Shown: positions 1 to 7,263 of the stretch, one piece after another | Numbering within the stretch: position 1 is the stretch's first letter | Layout of the letters: every line of letters begins with the position of its first letter | Notes under the pieces: generated by a model | The model's input: the letters and a program-made list of their open reading frames with translations, nothing else | Databases searched by the model: none | What the model was told of the DNA's origin: nothing | Position numbers and translations under genes: made by a program | Assembly (NCBI GenBank): GCA_025924755.1 | Contig: JAICHT010000082.1 | Span: forward strand, 1 to 12,560 | Length of the DNA stretch: 12,560 nucleotides | From: Chitinophagaceae bacterium | GTDB lineage: Bacteria > Bacteroidota > Bacteroidia > Chitinophagales > Chitinophagaceae | Reading direction: 5' to 3'

Positions 1-642
1 AAATACGGTCCAGGTAACTGCTAACAAAAAAACAGCGCCGCCAATATAAAAAGAATATTTTACCGAATCGGGAATAACGCCCGCGGTAGCTGTATTACTA
101 AAGTGAAATACGTTTGTAAATATATACGGCAGCAGCGAAGCAATAACAGCGCCTAACCCAATAAAAAAGGTTTGCATAGCAAAGCCGGATGTACGTTGTG
201 AAGGCGGCAATTTATCACCTACAAAAGCCCGGAAAGGTTCCATCGAGATATTTATGGACGCATCTAATATCCATAAACAGATAGCCGCCATCCAAAGTGC
301 TGTTGAATTAGGCATTAAAAAAAGTGCACCGGAAGCCAGGATAGCCCCGGCAAAAAAGAAGGGTCGGCGCCTGCCCCAGAAAGGATGCCAGGTTCTGTCG
401 CTTAAATAACCAATGATAGGCTGTACCAGCAAGCCTGTTATGGGAGCAGCAATCCATAATATGGCAATATTATCCAATTTTGCACCTAGTGTTTGAAAAA
501 TACGACTGATATTGGCATTTTGCAAAGCAAAACCAAATTGAATTCCAAAGAACCCAAAGTTCATATTCCATAACTGGTTAAAGTTGAGCAACGGCTTTTT
601 GTTAGTCGCTTCAATACCGGATGAAAGAGATGAGATGGCCAT
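1..642 (-). CDS. SLC45-like MFS sugar transporter, N-terminal part (runs off left edge)
   Basis: This is an inner-membrane carrier of the major facilitator superfamily. The frame is open from an ATG at 642 down to base 1, giving 214 residues, roughly the N-terminal half of a transporter; the C-terminus lies outside the window. The loop after the second membrane segment (residues 78-94) reads GYLSDRTWHPFWGRRRP, the SDR...GRRRP signature of the SLC45/sucrose-carrier group. A second conserved stretch at 128-142 has the LDAS...N.S.EPFRAFVGD pattern of the same group. Hydrophobic segments are visible near 27-42, 58-80, 95-110, 114-130, 154-175 and 196-214. Bacterial relatives are usually placed in maltose or other alpha-glucoside uptake; the substrate here is inferred only from the glycogen genes next door. 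It follows glgC after a 98-bp gap containing a hairpin terminator, so it may be transcribed separately. No Shine-Dalgarno sequence precedes the start. Confidence 0.85.
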   Translation of the reverse strand, partial: MAISSLSSGIEATNKKPLLNFNQLWNMNFGFFGIQFGFALQNANISRIFQTLGAKLDNIAILWIAAPITGLLVQPIIGYLSDRTWHPFWGRRRPFFFAGAILASGALFLMPNSTALWMAAICLWILDASINISMEPFRAFVGDKLPPSQRTSGFAMQTFFIGLGAVIASLLPYIFTNVFHFSNTATAGVIPDSVKYSFYIGGAVFLLAVTWTVF

Positions 643-682
643 AAGCAAGCTTGTTTGATGGCTGTAAGTTAATAAGTAAAAA

Positions 683-717
683 CAGAAATGAAACCTTTAA
701 GTAAGATTTCATTTCTG
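683..717 (-). terminator. Intrinsic terminator after glgC
   Basis: Two perfect 11-bp arms (CAGAAATGAAA at 683-693 and its reverse complement at 707-717) flank a 13-nt loop. Read on the minus strand, the stem is followed at once by TTTTT (682-678) and further T-rich sequence. It lies 24 bp past the glgC stop, so it should end or attenuate the glgA-glgC transcript before the MFS gene. The stem is AT-rich, so termination may be partial. Confidence 0.7.
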
Positions 718-740
718 GTATTGCTGAAAAAGAAAAACTG

Positions 741-2012
741 TTACACTATCTTAAAACCATCGGGTAACGTTGCCCCTTTTTTCACAACTACGATGCCGTC
801 CTTTATTGTATACAAAGGATAATCACCGTCGGTTAAATGGCTGCCACCTTTTATAATTACATTATTTCCAATACGGCAATTTTTATCAATAATAGCATGA
901 CTGATATTACAATTATCGCCGATGCCCAATTTAGGGATACCCTGCTCGTCGTCTTCTGCTATCTGGTATAGCGTTTCAAAATAATCGCTTCCCATTAAAT
1001 AGGTGTCTGTCATTATGGTGTTTACGCCTACCCTTGCACGAATACCTACAATAGAGCGTTCTATTTGTTTTGCATTTATAATAGAGGCTTCCGACACAAT
1101 CGTATGATCTAAAGTAGTGCCGCTTACTTTTGCGGGAGGCAACATACGAGGACGGGTATAAATAAGATTTTTATTATCAAATAAATTAAATTCCGGAATG
1201 TCCTTAGTAAGTGCCAGGTTGGCCTCAAAGAAAGCCTGGATGTTACCAATATCTTCCCAGTAGCCTTCATATTGGTATGAAGCCACTTTGTATTTATTGA
1301 TAGACTGTGGTATAATTTCTTTTCCGAAGTCAGTAGCGTCTTTCTTTTCGTTCAATAATAATTCAAATAAAAGCTTACGATTAAATATATAAATGCCCAT
1401 AGATGCCAGATACACCTTTCCGGCTTTTTTCATTTCTTCACCCGTATCTACTACCCAGTCTTCCAGCCCGGTTTTAGGCTTTTCTATAAAAGATGTGATA
1501 TACCCATCTTGGGTTTTTAGCAAACCAAAACTGGATGCATCTTTTTCTGCCACGGGTATGGAAGCTATTGTTATATCAGCCCCTTTATCAATATGGTTCT
1601 GAAACATTTCTTTAAAATCAATCTGGTACAGTTGGTCGCCGGAAAGTATCAATACATAATCGGCATCAAAAGGTTCTATATGCCGCAAGCATTGCCTTAC
1701 CGCATCTGCCGTACCCTGAAACCATGTGGGGTTATCGGGCGTTTGCTCTGCTGCCAATATATCTACAAACGATTTGCTGAAGGCACTGAAGTGGTAGGTG
1801 TTTTTTATATGGCGGTTCAACGATGCAGAATTATACATCGTTAATACAAACATGCGGTTGATGCCGGAATTTAAACAATTGGAAATTGGAATATCTACCA
1901 ACCGGTACTTACCACCTATGGGTACGGCCGGTTTGGAGCGGGTTGCTGTTAAAGGATATAAACGGGTGCCGGCGCCGCCGCCCAGAATTACTGATAATAT
2001 TGAATTGCTCAT
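741..2012 (-). CDS. glgC: Glucose-1-phosphate adenylyltransferase (ADP-glucose pyrophosphorylase)
   Basis: This cytoplasmic enzyme makes ADP-glucose and pyrophosphate from ATP and glucose-1-phosphate, the committed step of bacterial glycogen synthesis. The 423 residues match the usual family length. Visible motifs are the nucleotide-binding GGGAGTRLYPLT (11-22), SKPAVPIGGKYRLVD (26-40), WFQGTADAVRQ (97-107), the catalytic-site LSGDQLY (123-129, Asp126), FIEKPK (175-180, the glucose-1-phosphate lysine region) and GYWEDIG (250-256). A left-handed beta-helix type C-terminal domain follows from about residue 295, with repeated I/V-rich turns. The motifs TRSKPAVPIG, NSASLNRH, FQGTADAVRQ and MGSDYFET resemble plant and cyanobacterial enzymes more than E. 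coli GlgC (from memory, no alignment). The gene lies 21 bp downstream of glgA and is probably co-transcribed with it. Allosteric effectors cannot be read from the sequence. Confidence 0.96.
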   Translation of the reverse strand: MSNSILSVILGGGAGTRLYPLTATRSKPAVPIGGKYRLVDIPISNCLNSGINRMFVLTMYNSASLNRHIKNTYHFSAFSKSFVDILAAEQTPDNPTWFQGTADAVRQCLRHIEPFDADYVLILSGDQLYQIDFKEMFQNHIDKGADITIASIPVAEKDASSFGLLKTQDGYITSFIEKPKTGLEDWVVDTGEEMKKAGKVYLASMGIYIFNRKLLFELLLNEKKDATDFGKEIIPQSINKYKVASYQYEGYWEDIGNIQAFFEANLALTKDIPEFNLFDNKNLIYTRPRMLPPAKVSGTTLDHTIVSEASIINAKQIERSIVGIRARVGVNTIMTDTYLMGSDYFETLYQIAEDDEQGIPKLGIGDNCNISHAIIDKNCRIGNNVIIKGGSHLTDGDYPLYTIKDGIVVVKKGATLPDGFKIV

Positions 2013-2033
2013 ATGGCTAAATTTAATCTGTTG

Positions 2034-3452
2034 TTACTTTAATGATTCGTATAGTTTAATGTATTCCGCTGCACTTGTATCCCACGAGTGATCAATTTGC
2101 ATCATATAGCTGCGCATCCAGTTAAACAGGTCTCGCTTGTTGGTATATAAATCAATGGCCCTGCCTATTGAATATGCGATGTCCTCTACATTAGCATGGT
2201 TAAAACGTATTCCATATCCCTGCCAATCTCCAAAATCTTTGACCGTATCTTTTAAACCGCCGGTGCTGCGCACCATGGGCACCGTGCCATATCGCAACGC
2301 ATACAATTGATTAAGGCCACAGGGTTCTACGCGGCTGGGCATTAATAAAAAATCGGCACCGGCATACATAATATGACTCAGGCTTTCGCTGTATCCTATA
2401 TATACACTAAAGTATCCGGCAAACTGCTGGGTCAAGTCTTCCAGCCTGCTTTGTATGTCTGGCTCACCGGATCCAAGTATCAAAAAATTAGCGACACCGT
2501 GGTGCTGGTATATAGAACTGCGGATGGCATCTGGCAAAACGTCGGCCGCTTTTTCGCCTACCAGCCTGCCAATAAAAACAATCAATGGTTTGTCTATATC
2601 CAGATTAAACCGGTTGCATAATTCTTTTTTATTTTTTTTCTTTCCTTCTTTTACAGTGTGCTCATCATAGTTTTTTATAAGCATCGCATCGGTTGCGGGG
2701 TTCCACACTTCTGCATCTATACCATTTAATATGCCGGCACTTTTCCCATACTCGGAAGATAGTAAACTTTCAAGGCCATTGGCAGAGTACCGGAGTTCCT
2801 CCATATAACTGGGACTTACCGTAGTAACTTTCCATGCACACCGGACAGCTGAAGCCAGTGGGTTGATGGTTTTGTTCCAATCCAGCAAACCCCATTTGAA
2901 CGTATCGTACGGCGGTATTAAATAATATTTGTCCCAGCCGATCCACCCCTGGTATTCCGCATTGTGAATGGTAAAAACAGTAGGCACATCAGCCAGACTG
3001 CTGAAAGGAAAACAATTTTTTACCATAAACGGAATTAACCCGCTATGATAGTCGTGGCAATGAATGATATCTGGTTTGTGTTGCCAACTGCTCATCCAGT
3101 CGCATACTGCTATTTGAAACCCGACAAAGCGTTCGGTGTCGTCATCATATCCATAAATTTTTTCGCGGTCCAGCAAACCATTAATATCAACCAGGTACAA
3201 ATCAAAACCCAGCTTGTTGGTTTTTTCTTTTATTATACTGTAATGAAAAAAATTGCCGCCAAGGTATTGTCCGCCTTCATGCACCAGGTCCCACTCGTTC
3301 TCTAATAAAAACTTAGTGCGGTACATGGGCATTACAACTTTGGTTAATTGTCCCAATTGCGTTTGATATTTTGGTAAAGCTCCTACTACATCTCCTAAAC
3401 CGCCAGCCTTAGCTACCGGAAAACATTCTGCCGATACGTGAATTATTTCCAT
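2034..3452 (-). CDS. glgA: Glycogen synthase (ADP-glucose, GT5 family)
   Basis: This cytoplasmic glycosyltransferase family 5 enzyme adds glucose from ADP-glucose to the non-reducing ends of alpha-1,4-glucan. Its 472 residues are typical for bacterial GlgA. The N-terminal Rossmann domain starts with the KxGGL donor loop (KAGGLGDV, Lys15) and includes HCHDYHSGLIPF (131-142) and TIHNAEYQG (161-169, with the equivalent of the catalytic His). The C-terminal domain has GRLVGEK (295-301, Arg296 and Lys301 matching the phosphate-contacting pair) and EPCGLNQLYALRYG (376-389, Glu376 being the conserved catalytic-site acid), followed by RSTGGLKDTV (395-404). A lysine-rich linker at 268-277 is encoded by long A runs. 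It is the first gene of the glgA-glgC pair; the ATG at 3450-3452 puts the conserved start MEIIHVSAECFP at the N-terminus. Confidence 0.96.
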   Translation of the reverse strand: MEIIHVSAECFPVAKAGGLGDVVGALPKYQTQLGQLTKVVMPMYRTKFLLENEWDLVHEGGQYLGGNFFHYSIIKEKTNKLGFDLYLVDINGLLDREKIYGYDDDTERFVGFQIAVCDWMSSWQHKPDIIHCHDYHSGLIPFMVKNCFPFSSLADVPTVFTIHNAEYQGWIGWDKYYLIPPYDTFKWGLLDWNKTINPLASAVRCAWKVTTVSPSYMEELRYSANGLESLLSSEYGKSAGILNGIDAEVWNPATDAMLIKNYDEHTVKEGKKKNKKELCNRFNLDIDKPLIVFIGRLVGEKAADVLPDAIRSSIYQHHGVANFLILGSGEPDIQSRLEDLTQQFAGYFSVYIGYSESLSHIMYAGADFLLMPSRVEPCGLNQLYALRYGTVPMVRSTGGLKDTVKDFGDWQGYGIRFNHANVEDIAYSIGRAIDLYTNKRDLFNWMRSYMMQIDHSWDTSAAEYIKLYESLK

Positions 3453-3523
3453 TTAAAAGTGATAACTTATATGTTTTGAAATTAAATGTTTTTATTGGGA
3501 TAACAATTTTTTGCCCTCAATAA

Positions 3524-3551
3524 AAAAACTATACTATTTTCAAACTTTCAA
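3524..3551 (-). promoter_or_regulatory. Possible glgA promoter of Bacteroidota type
   Basis: On the minus strand TTG (3551-3549) is followed after 17 nt by TAGTTTTT (3531-3524). This resembles the Bacteroidota TTG / TAnnTTTG consensus with one mismatch. Transcription would start near 3517, leaving a leader of about 65 nt before glgA. The plus-strand hexose transporter has only a weaker candidate: TTTG at 3510-3513, then TATTTTCA at 3535-3542. All promoter activity for both directions must sit in the 116-bp spacer 3453-3568, so the two units may share regulator binding. This is pattern matching in AT-rich DNA only. Confidence 0.3.
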
Positions 3552-3568
3552 TACTAACAATCTGCTGT

Positions 3569-5059
3569 ATGACTCAACAAACCAAATGGTCTCAGTTCGG
3601 CGTATTAATTTCTGTGTTTTTTTTCTGGGGTTTCGTAGCGGCCAGTAATGATATTCTAATTCCGGTGTTTAAAGAAAAATTGCACCTGGAGCAATGGCAG
3701 TCGCAAATGATTTCATTTGCTTTTTATGTGGCCTACACCGTAGGTTCTATTATTTACCTAGTCATCAGCAAAGCCATTGGTGGCGATATATTAAATAGAA
3801 TAGGTTATAAAAATGGAATTGCGTTAGGACTTGTTATTTCTACAGTAGGTGCTTTATTATTTTATCCTGCAGCACAGGATGCGTCTTTTGCTTTATTAAT
3901 TACTGGTTTGTTTATTATTGGTTTGGGTTATTCGTTGCAGCAAACAGCAGCCAACCCATTAGCTATTATTATGGGCGATCCGCATACGGGTTCGCAGCGT
4001 TTAAGTTTAGCAGGTGGCATTAATAACTTTGGTACCACTATCGGTCCGGTTTTAGTAAGCCTGGCTATATTTGGTTCCGTAACGGCTTCCACCACTAAAG
4101 TAGCAGATATAGGCGCGGTAAAAACACCCTATTTAATATTGGGTGTATTATTTTTATTAGTAGCAGTTATTTTCAAATTGTCTTCGGTACCCAATAAAAT
4201 TCAACTTGATCCGGAAGAAGAGGTATCAAAAGTAGCTACGCCTACCGATGTATCGTCTCCATATGGCATACCATCGCGCCGCAGTGCTTTAAGCTATTCG
4301 CAACTGGTATTGGGCATGATTGCTATATTTATATATGTAGGTGTGGAAGTATCTACTGCCAGCAACCTGCCGCAATTTATGAAAGTGCATTTAAAATCGG
4401 CTTCCGGTGCCGAGTTCCCTACGCAAAACATCGCTCCTTTTGTATCGCTTTATTGGGCCAGTTTAATGATGGGCCGGTGGACCAACTCTGTGGGAGCATT
4501 TGGCGTAAGTGATGGCTTGAAATCCGTACTGCGTTTTTTAATGCCTTATTTAGCTTTTGGCGTTTTTCTTTTAATTAATAAATTAGCCAATCATGATATC
4601 ACTCCATTTTATGTATATGGTTTAATTATTATTGCATTGATCATCGGCGATTTTTTAAGCAAAGGCAATCCTGCACGCCAGCTATTATTGTTTTCCCTTT
4701 GTGGCATCACAGCTTTGCTGATTGGCATTTTCTCGGATGGCTATGTAAGCGTGTATGCTTTTACGAGCGTGGGTTTATTTTGCTCCACTTTATGGCCCTG
4801 CATTTATACATTAGCAATTGCCGGCTTAGGCAAACATACCAGCGAAGGCTCCAACTTTTTAATTATGATGATTATGGGTGGCGGTGTTATCAGTTTATTG
4901 CAAGGTTTTTTAGCCGATAAATTGCTGGGCATCCAATTCTCCTATTTTGTGGGTGTGGCTTGTTTTTCTTACCTGGCCTTTTATGCCATCCGCGCCAAAG
5001 CCATATTAAAAGCACAAGGGATCGATTATGATGTAAAAACGAGTTTAGCGGGACACTAA
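3569..5059 (+). CDS. FucP/GluP-family MFS hexose transporter
   Basis: This inner-membrane proton-linked sugar symporter belongs to the FHS (fucose-galactose-glucose-H+ symporter) branch of the MFS. It has 496 residues with about 12 hydrophobic segments; the family is usually about 410-440, and extra length is visible in the central loop (about 205-240) and near 270-285. Family marks are FFFWGFVAASNDILIPVFK (17-35; Asp28 aligns with the transport Asp of E. coli FucP), YSLQQTAANPLAI (121-133), LAGGINNFGTTIGP (147-160) and YVGVEVSTAS (256-265). Where E. coli FucP has Glu in its ETAANP motif, this protein has Gln125, as I recall for glucose/galactose-type members. It is followed after 31 bp by a ROK kinase, so glucose or another hexose phosphorylated by that enzyme is the likely substrate. 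The region upstream of the ATG has no Shine-Dalgarno sequence. Confidence 0.9.
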   Translation: MTQQTKWSQFGVLISVFFFWGFVAASNDILIPVFKEKLHLEQWQSQMISFAFYVAYTVGSIIYLVISKAIGGDILNRIGYKNGIALGLVISTVGALLFYPAAQDASFALLITGLFIIGLGYSLQQTAANPLAIIMGDPHTGSQRLSLAGGINNFGTTIGPVLVSLAIFGSVTASTTKVADIGAVKTPYLILGVLFLLVAVIFKLSSVPNKIQLDPEEEVSKVATPTDVSSPYGIPSRRSALSYSQLVLGMIAIFIYVGVEVSTASNLPQFMKVHLKSASGAEFPTQNIAPFVSLYWASLMMGRWTNSVGAFGVSDGLKSVLRFLMPYLAFGVFLLINKLANHDITPFYVYGLIIIALIIGDFLSKGNPARQLLLFSLCGITALLIGIFSDGYVSVYAFTSVGLFCSTLWPCIYTLAIAGLGKHTSEGSNFLIMMIMGGGVISLLQGFLADKLLGIQFSYFVGVACFSYLAFYAIRAKAILKAQGIDYDVKTSLAGH

Positions 5060-5090
5060 TATGTGTAAGATAATTTTTAAATTCGCATAA

Positions 5091-6065
5091 ATGACTAAAC
5101 GATTAGATCAGTTTGCTGTAGGTATTGATATTGGTGGCACCGGCATTAAATTCGGACTCGTCAACCATCGTGGTGATATCTCTCATAAAAACGTGGCACT
5201 TAAAACCACAGATTACGAAAAAGTCGAAGACTTTGTGGATGCTTTACATGATGCGTTAAAACCTGCTATTGATAGTGTAGGTTTTCAAAAGATAAGAGGA
5301 ATAGGCGTAGGTGCGCCTAATGGAAATTTTTATACGGGGACAATAGAATATGCCCCAAATTTACCTTGGACCGGTGTGCTGCCGCTGGCGAAATTAATGT
5401 CGGACCGGTTTAACCTGCCCTGCTCTTTAACCAATGATGCTAACGCCGCTGCAGTAGGAGAAATGATGTATGGTGCGGCAAGAGGCATGCGGGATTTTAT
5501 AATGATTACATTGGGTACCGGCGTGGGCAGCGGCATTGTATCAAACGGGCAGGTAATATACGGCCACGATGGATTTGCGGGTGAATTAGGCCATACTATT
5601 ATACGGCCCGGCGGACGTAAGCACCGTAGTACCGGCTCACATGGTTCATTAGAGGCATATGCTTCGGCAACCGGCATCATGCTTACTGCCCAGGAAATGC
5701 TGGAGCAGACGGACAAACCCAGCTTACTAAGAAACTTCAAAAGTGAAGAAATTGATTCCCGCATTGTATATGAATGTGCTATACAGGGTGATGAAATTGC
5801 GCAGGAAGTTTATCGCTTTACCGGACAGATATTAGGAGAAGCGCTGGCTAATTTTATTATGTTCTCTTCTCCAGAAGCCATTATATTGTTTGGAGGCGTT
5901 ATCAAAGCGGGTAAGCTAATAATAAATCCTACGCGTGAACACATGGAAAAAAACCTGCTTCCCATTTTCCAAAATAAAGTAAAACTTATTTTCAGCGAGC
6001 TGAAAGAGGCAGATGCAGCCATATTAGGTGCCAGTGCACTGGTTTGGGAAATGAGAGATCAATAA
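5091..6065 (+). CDS. ROK-family sugar kinase, probable glucokinase
   Basis: This is a cytoplasmic ATP-dependent sugar kinase, most likely making glucose-6-phosphate. Its 324 residues match ROK glucokinases, and no N-terminal helix-turn-helix is present, so it is not a NagC/Mlc-type repressor. Visible are the phosphate loop GIDIGGTGIKFG (11-22), GVGAPNG (72-78), the catalytic TNDANAAAVGE (114-124, Asp116), the second phosphate motif TLGTGVGSGIV (140-150), GELGH (164-168) and SLEAYAS (186-192) with the sugar-contacting Glu188. The zinc motif CxCGxxGC expected just before SLEAYAS is missing: the same place reads HRSTGSHGS (178-186), with no cysteine and one extra residue. His168, His178 and His184 remain. 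It lies 31 bp after the hexose transporter and before a terminator, forming an uptake-and-phosphorylation operon. N-acetylhexosamine or mannose kinase activity is the main alternative. Confidence 0.9.
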   Translation: MTKRLDQFAVGIDIGGTGIKFGLVNHRGDISHKNVALKTTDYEKVEDFVDALHDALKPAIDSVGFQKIRGIGVGAPNGNFYTGTIEYAPNLPWTGVLPLAKLMSDRFNLPCSLTNDANAAAVGEMMYGAARGMRDFIMITLGTGVGSGIVSNGQVIYGHDGFAGELGHTIIRPGGRKHRSTGSHGSLEAYASATGIMLTAQEMLEQTDKPSLLRNFKSEEIDSRIVYECAIQGDEIAQEVYRFTGQILGEALANFIMFSSPEAIILFGGVIKAGKLIINPTREHMEKNLLPIFQNKVKLIFSELKEADAAILGASALVWEMRDQ

Positions 6066-6089
6066 TATTATAAAATGTATCATATATAG

Positions 6090-6121
6090 AATGCCACTTT
6101 TCCCAGGTGGCATTTTCTTTT
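6090..6121 (+). terminator. Intrinsic terminator of the transporter-kinase operon
   Basis: A perfect 8-bp stem, AATGCCAC (6090-6097) with GTGGCATT (6107-6114), has a 9-nt loop and runs directly into a T-rich tail (6113-6121, one C). It begins 25 bp after the kinase stop codon and is the natural end of the hexose transporter-kinase transcript. Confidence 0.88.
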
Positions 6122-6441
6122 AAGACTTATCAGGATTCGTAAATATTTACAAGTACCTCCTGAGTCATTATGATTATCAAATGGTTTGTATTATATTAAA
6201 AAATAAAACGATCTTCCAACTTCTTTACATAAAAATTTATTTAGGGACATAAAAATTCTATTGAACTTTTTACATTAAATTTAATAGGAAATTTTCATGA
6301 TTGTTTTCATCGTGATTGAATGGCTTAGAGTCCAATCCTATAAATGAGTCAACTTCTACTTCATACCTTTTGATATCGTTTCCCGCCCGCAATTGAAAAC
6401 AATGTATAAGCTGCATTTCTTCACCTCTAAACATTATATGT
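6122..6441. other. AT-rich intergenic spacer with a tandem 11-bp direct repeat
   Basis: This 320-bp stretch between the kinase terminator and the lipoprotein start holds no RNA gene that I recognise. The 11-mer ACATAAAAATT occurs twice, at 6227-6237 and 6247-6257, exactly 20 bp apart (about two helical turns), which could be a binding site or chance in AT-rich sequence. The lipoprotein promoter should be here, but no TTTG / TAnnTTTG pair with good spacing is evident. A short minus-strand reading frame (6416-6270, 48 residues) is treated as unproven. Confidence 0.5.
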
Positions 6442-7251
6442 ATGAAGCTAAAATCCCACATTTCAGTACTTGCTGTAAGTACCGTATTCCTTTTCAGTTC
6501 CTGTGAAAAGGCAGTCGACTTTTACGACTTTTACAATAAAGATCCAAAAGGTCTGAGCAATAAAACGTACGAAGGTCCGGAAGTAAAAATGGGCAATGGT
6601 ACAGCACGATCATGGATCAGCGTTAACTACAAGGATATGCCTCAGGAAGTTGGTATCGAGTTAACTCAGGGAGCTTTAACTAATTTGCCCCAAGACCCTA
6701 CAGATTTTGCGAATGAAACGTTTGTTCTTCCCCTTGACCAAAAAGCGAAAGACCTTACTCCTTTCGACCATGTTGTAATTGACTGGAATCCACAAGGCCA
6801 TGAACCGGCAGCTTACCAGGTGCCACATTTCGATTTCCACTTTTATATAATGAGTCTTGCTGACCAAATGAATATACCAGCATATACGCCAACTACCGCT
6901 TCTCTGTTTGACAACCTTCCGCCAGCCACTCACCTGCCCTCTAATTACATAGCTACCCCAGGAGGCGTACCACAGATGGGTAAACACTGGGTAGATGTAA
7001 CTTCCCCCGAGCTTAACGGGCAACCCTTTACAAAAACTTTCATTTATGGTACTTATAATGGCGCCGTAACATTTCTGGAACCAATGATTACCATTGCTAC
7101 TATACAAAGCGGTCAAAGTTCATCTACTGCTATTCCCCAGCCACAAGTGTATGAAAAAACGCATACCTGGTATCCCACCAAGTATAATATTTATATGGGT
7201 ACCAGTTCACATAATTATTACATAACGCTTAGCAATTTTGTGATGCGTTAA
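6442..7251 (+). CDS. Predicted lipoprotein, DUF5602/TTHB210-like
   Basis: This is a 269-residue predicted envelope lipoprotein of unknown function. The N-terminus has two lysines, a hydrophobic stretch and FLFSSC (16-21), with Cys21 as the likely lipidated residue; the residue at -3 is Phe, which is not ideal for a lipobox but is tolerated in some Bacteroidota proteins. The mature part has blocks I associate from memory with DUF5602 (TTHB210-like) proteins: GNGTARSW (51-58), TPFDHVVIDWNPQGHEP (106-122), PHFDFHFYI (128-136), MGKHWVD (179-185) and FLEPMITIA (211-219). His120, His129, His133, His182 and Glu213 could form a metal site, but this is inference. It stands alone between a terminator upstream and a palindromic terminator downstream, so it is probably a single-gene unit. 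The start is the only ATG that gives a signal peptide. No catalytic role can be claimed. Confidence 0.75.
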   Translation: MKLKSHISVLAVSTVFLFSSCEKAVDFYDFYNKDPKGLSNKTYEGPEVKMGNGTARSWISVNYKDMPQEVGIELTQGALTNLPQDPTDFANETFVLPLDQKAKDLTPFDHVVIDWNPQGHEPAAYQVPHFDFHFYIMSLADQMNIPAYTPTTASLFDNLPPATHLPSNYIATPGGVPQMGKHWVDVTSPELNGQPFTKTFIYGTYNGAVTFLEPMITIATIQSGQSSSTAIPQPQVYEKTHTWYPTKYNIYMGTSSHNYYITLSNFVMR

Positions 7252-7263
7252 TTAGAGCCGATC

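Noticed and set aside
5330..5764. 144-residue minus-strand frame inside the ROK kinase gene
   Set aside because: It lies wholly opposite conserved kinase codons and shows no family features, so it is a shadow frame.
6270..6461. 63-residue minus-strand frame starting at 6461
   Set aside because: It begins inside the lipoprotein gene's signal peptide on the opposite strand and has no recognisable domain. Only the shorter 6416 start with a Shine-Dalgarno-like sequence is kept, as a weak lead.
6676..7116. 146-residue minus-strand frame inside the lipoprotein gene
   Set aside because: It is entirely antisense to conserved blocks of the lipoprotein and has no motif or start signal of its own.
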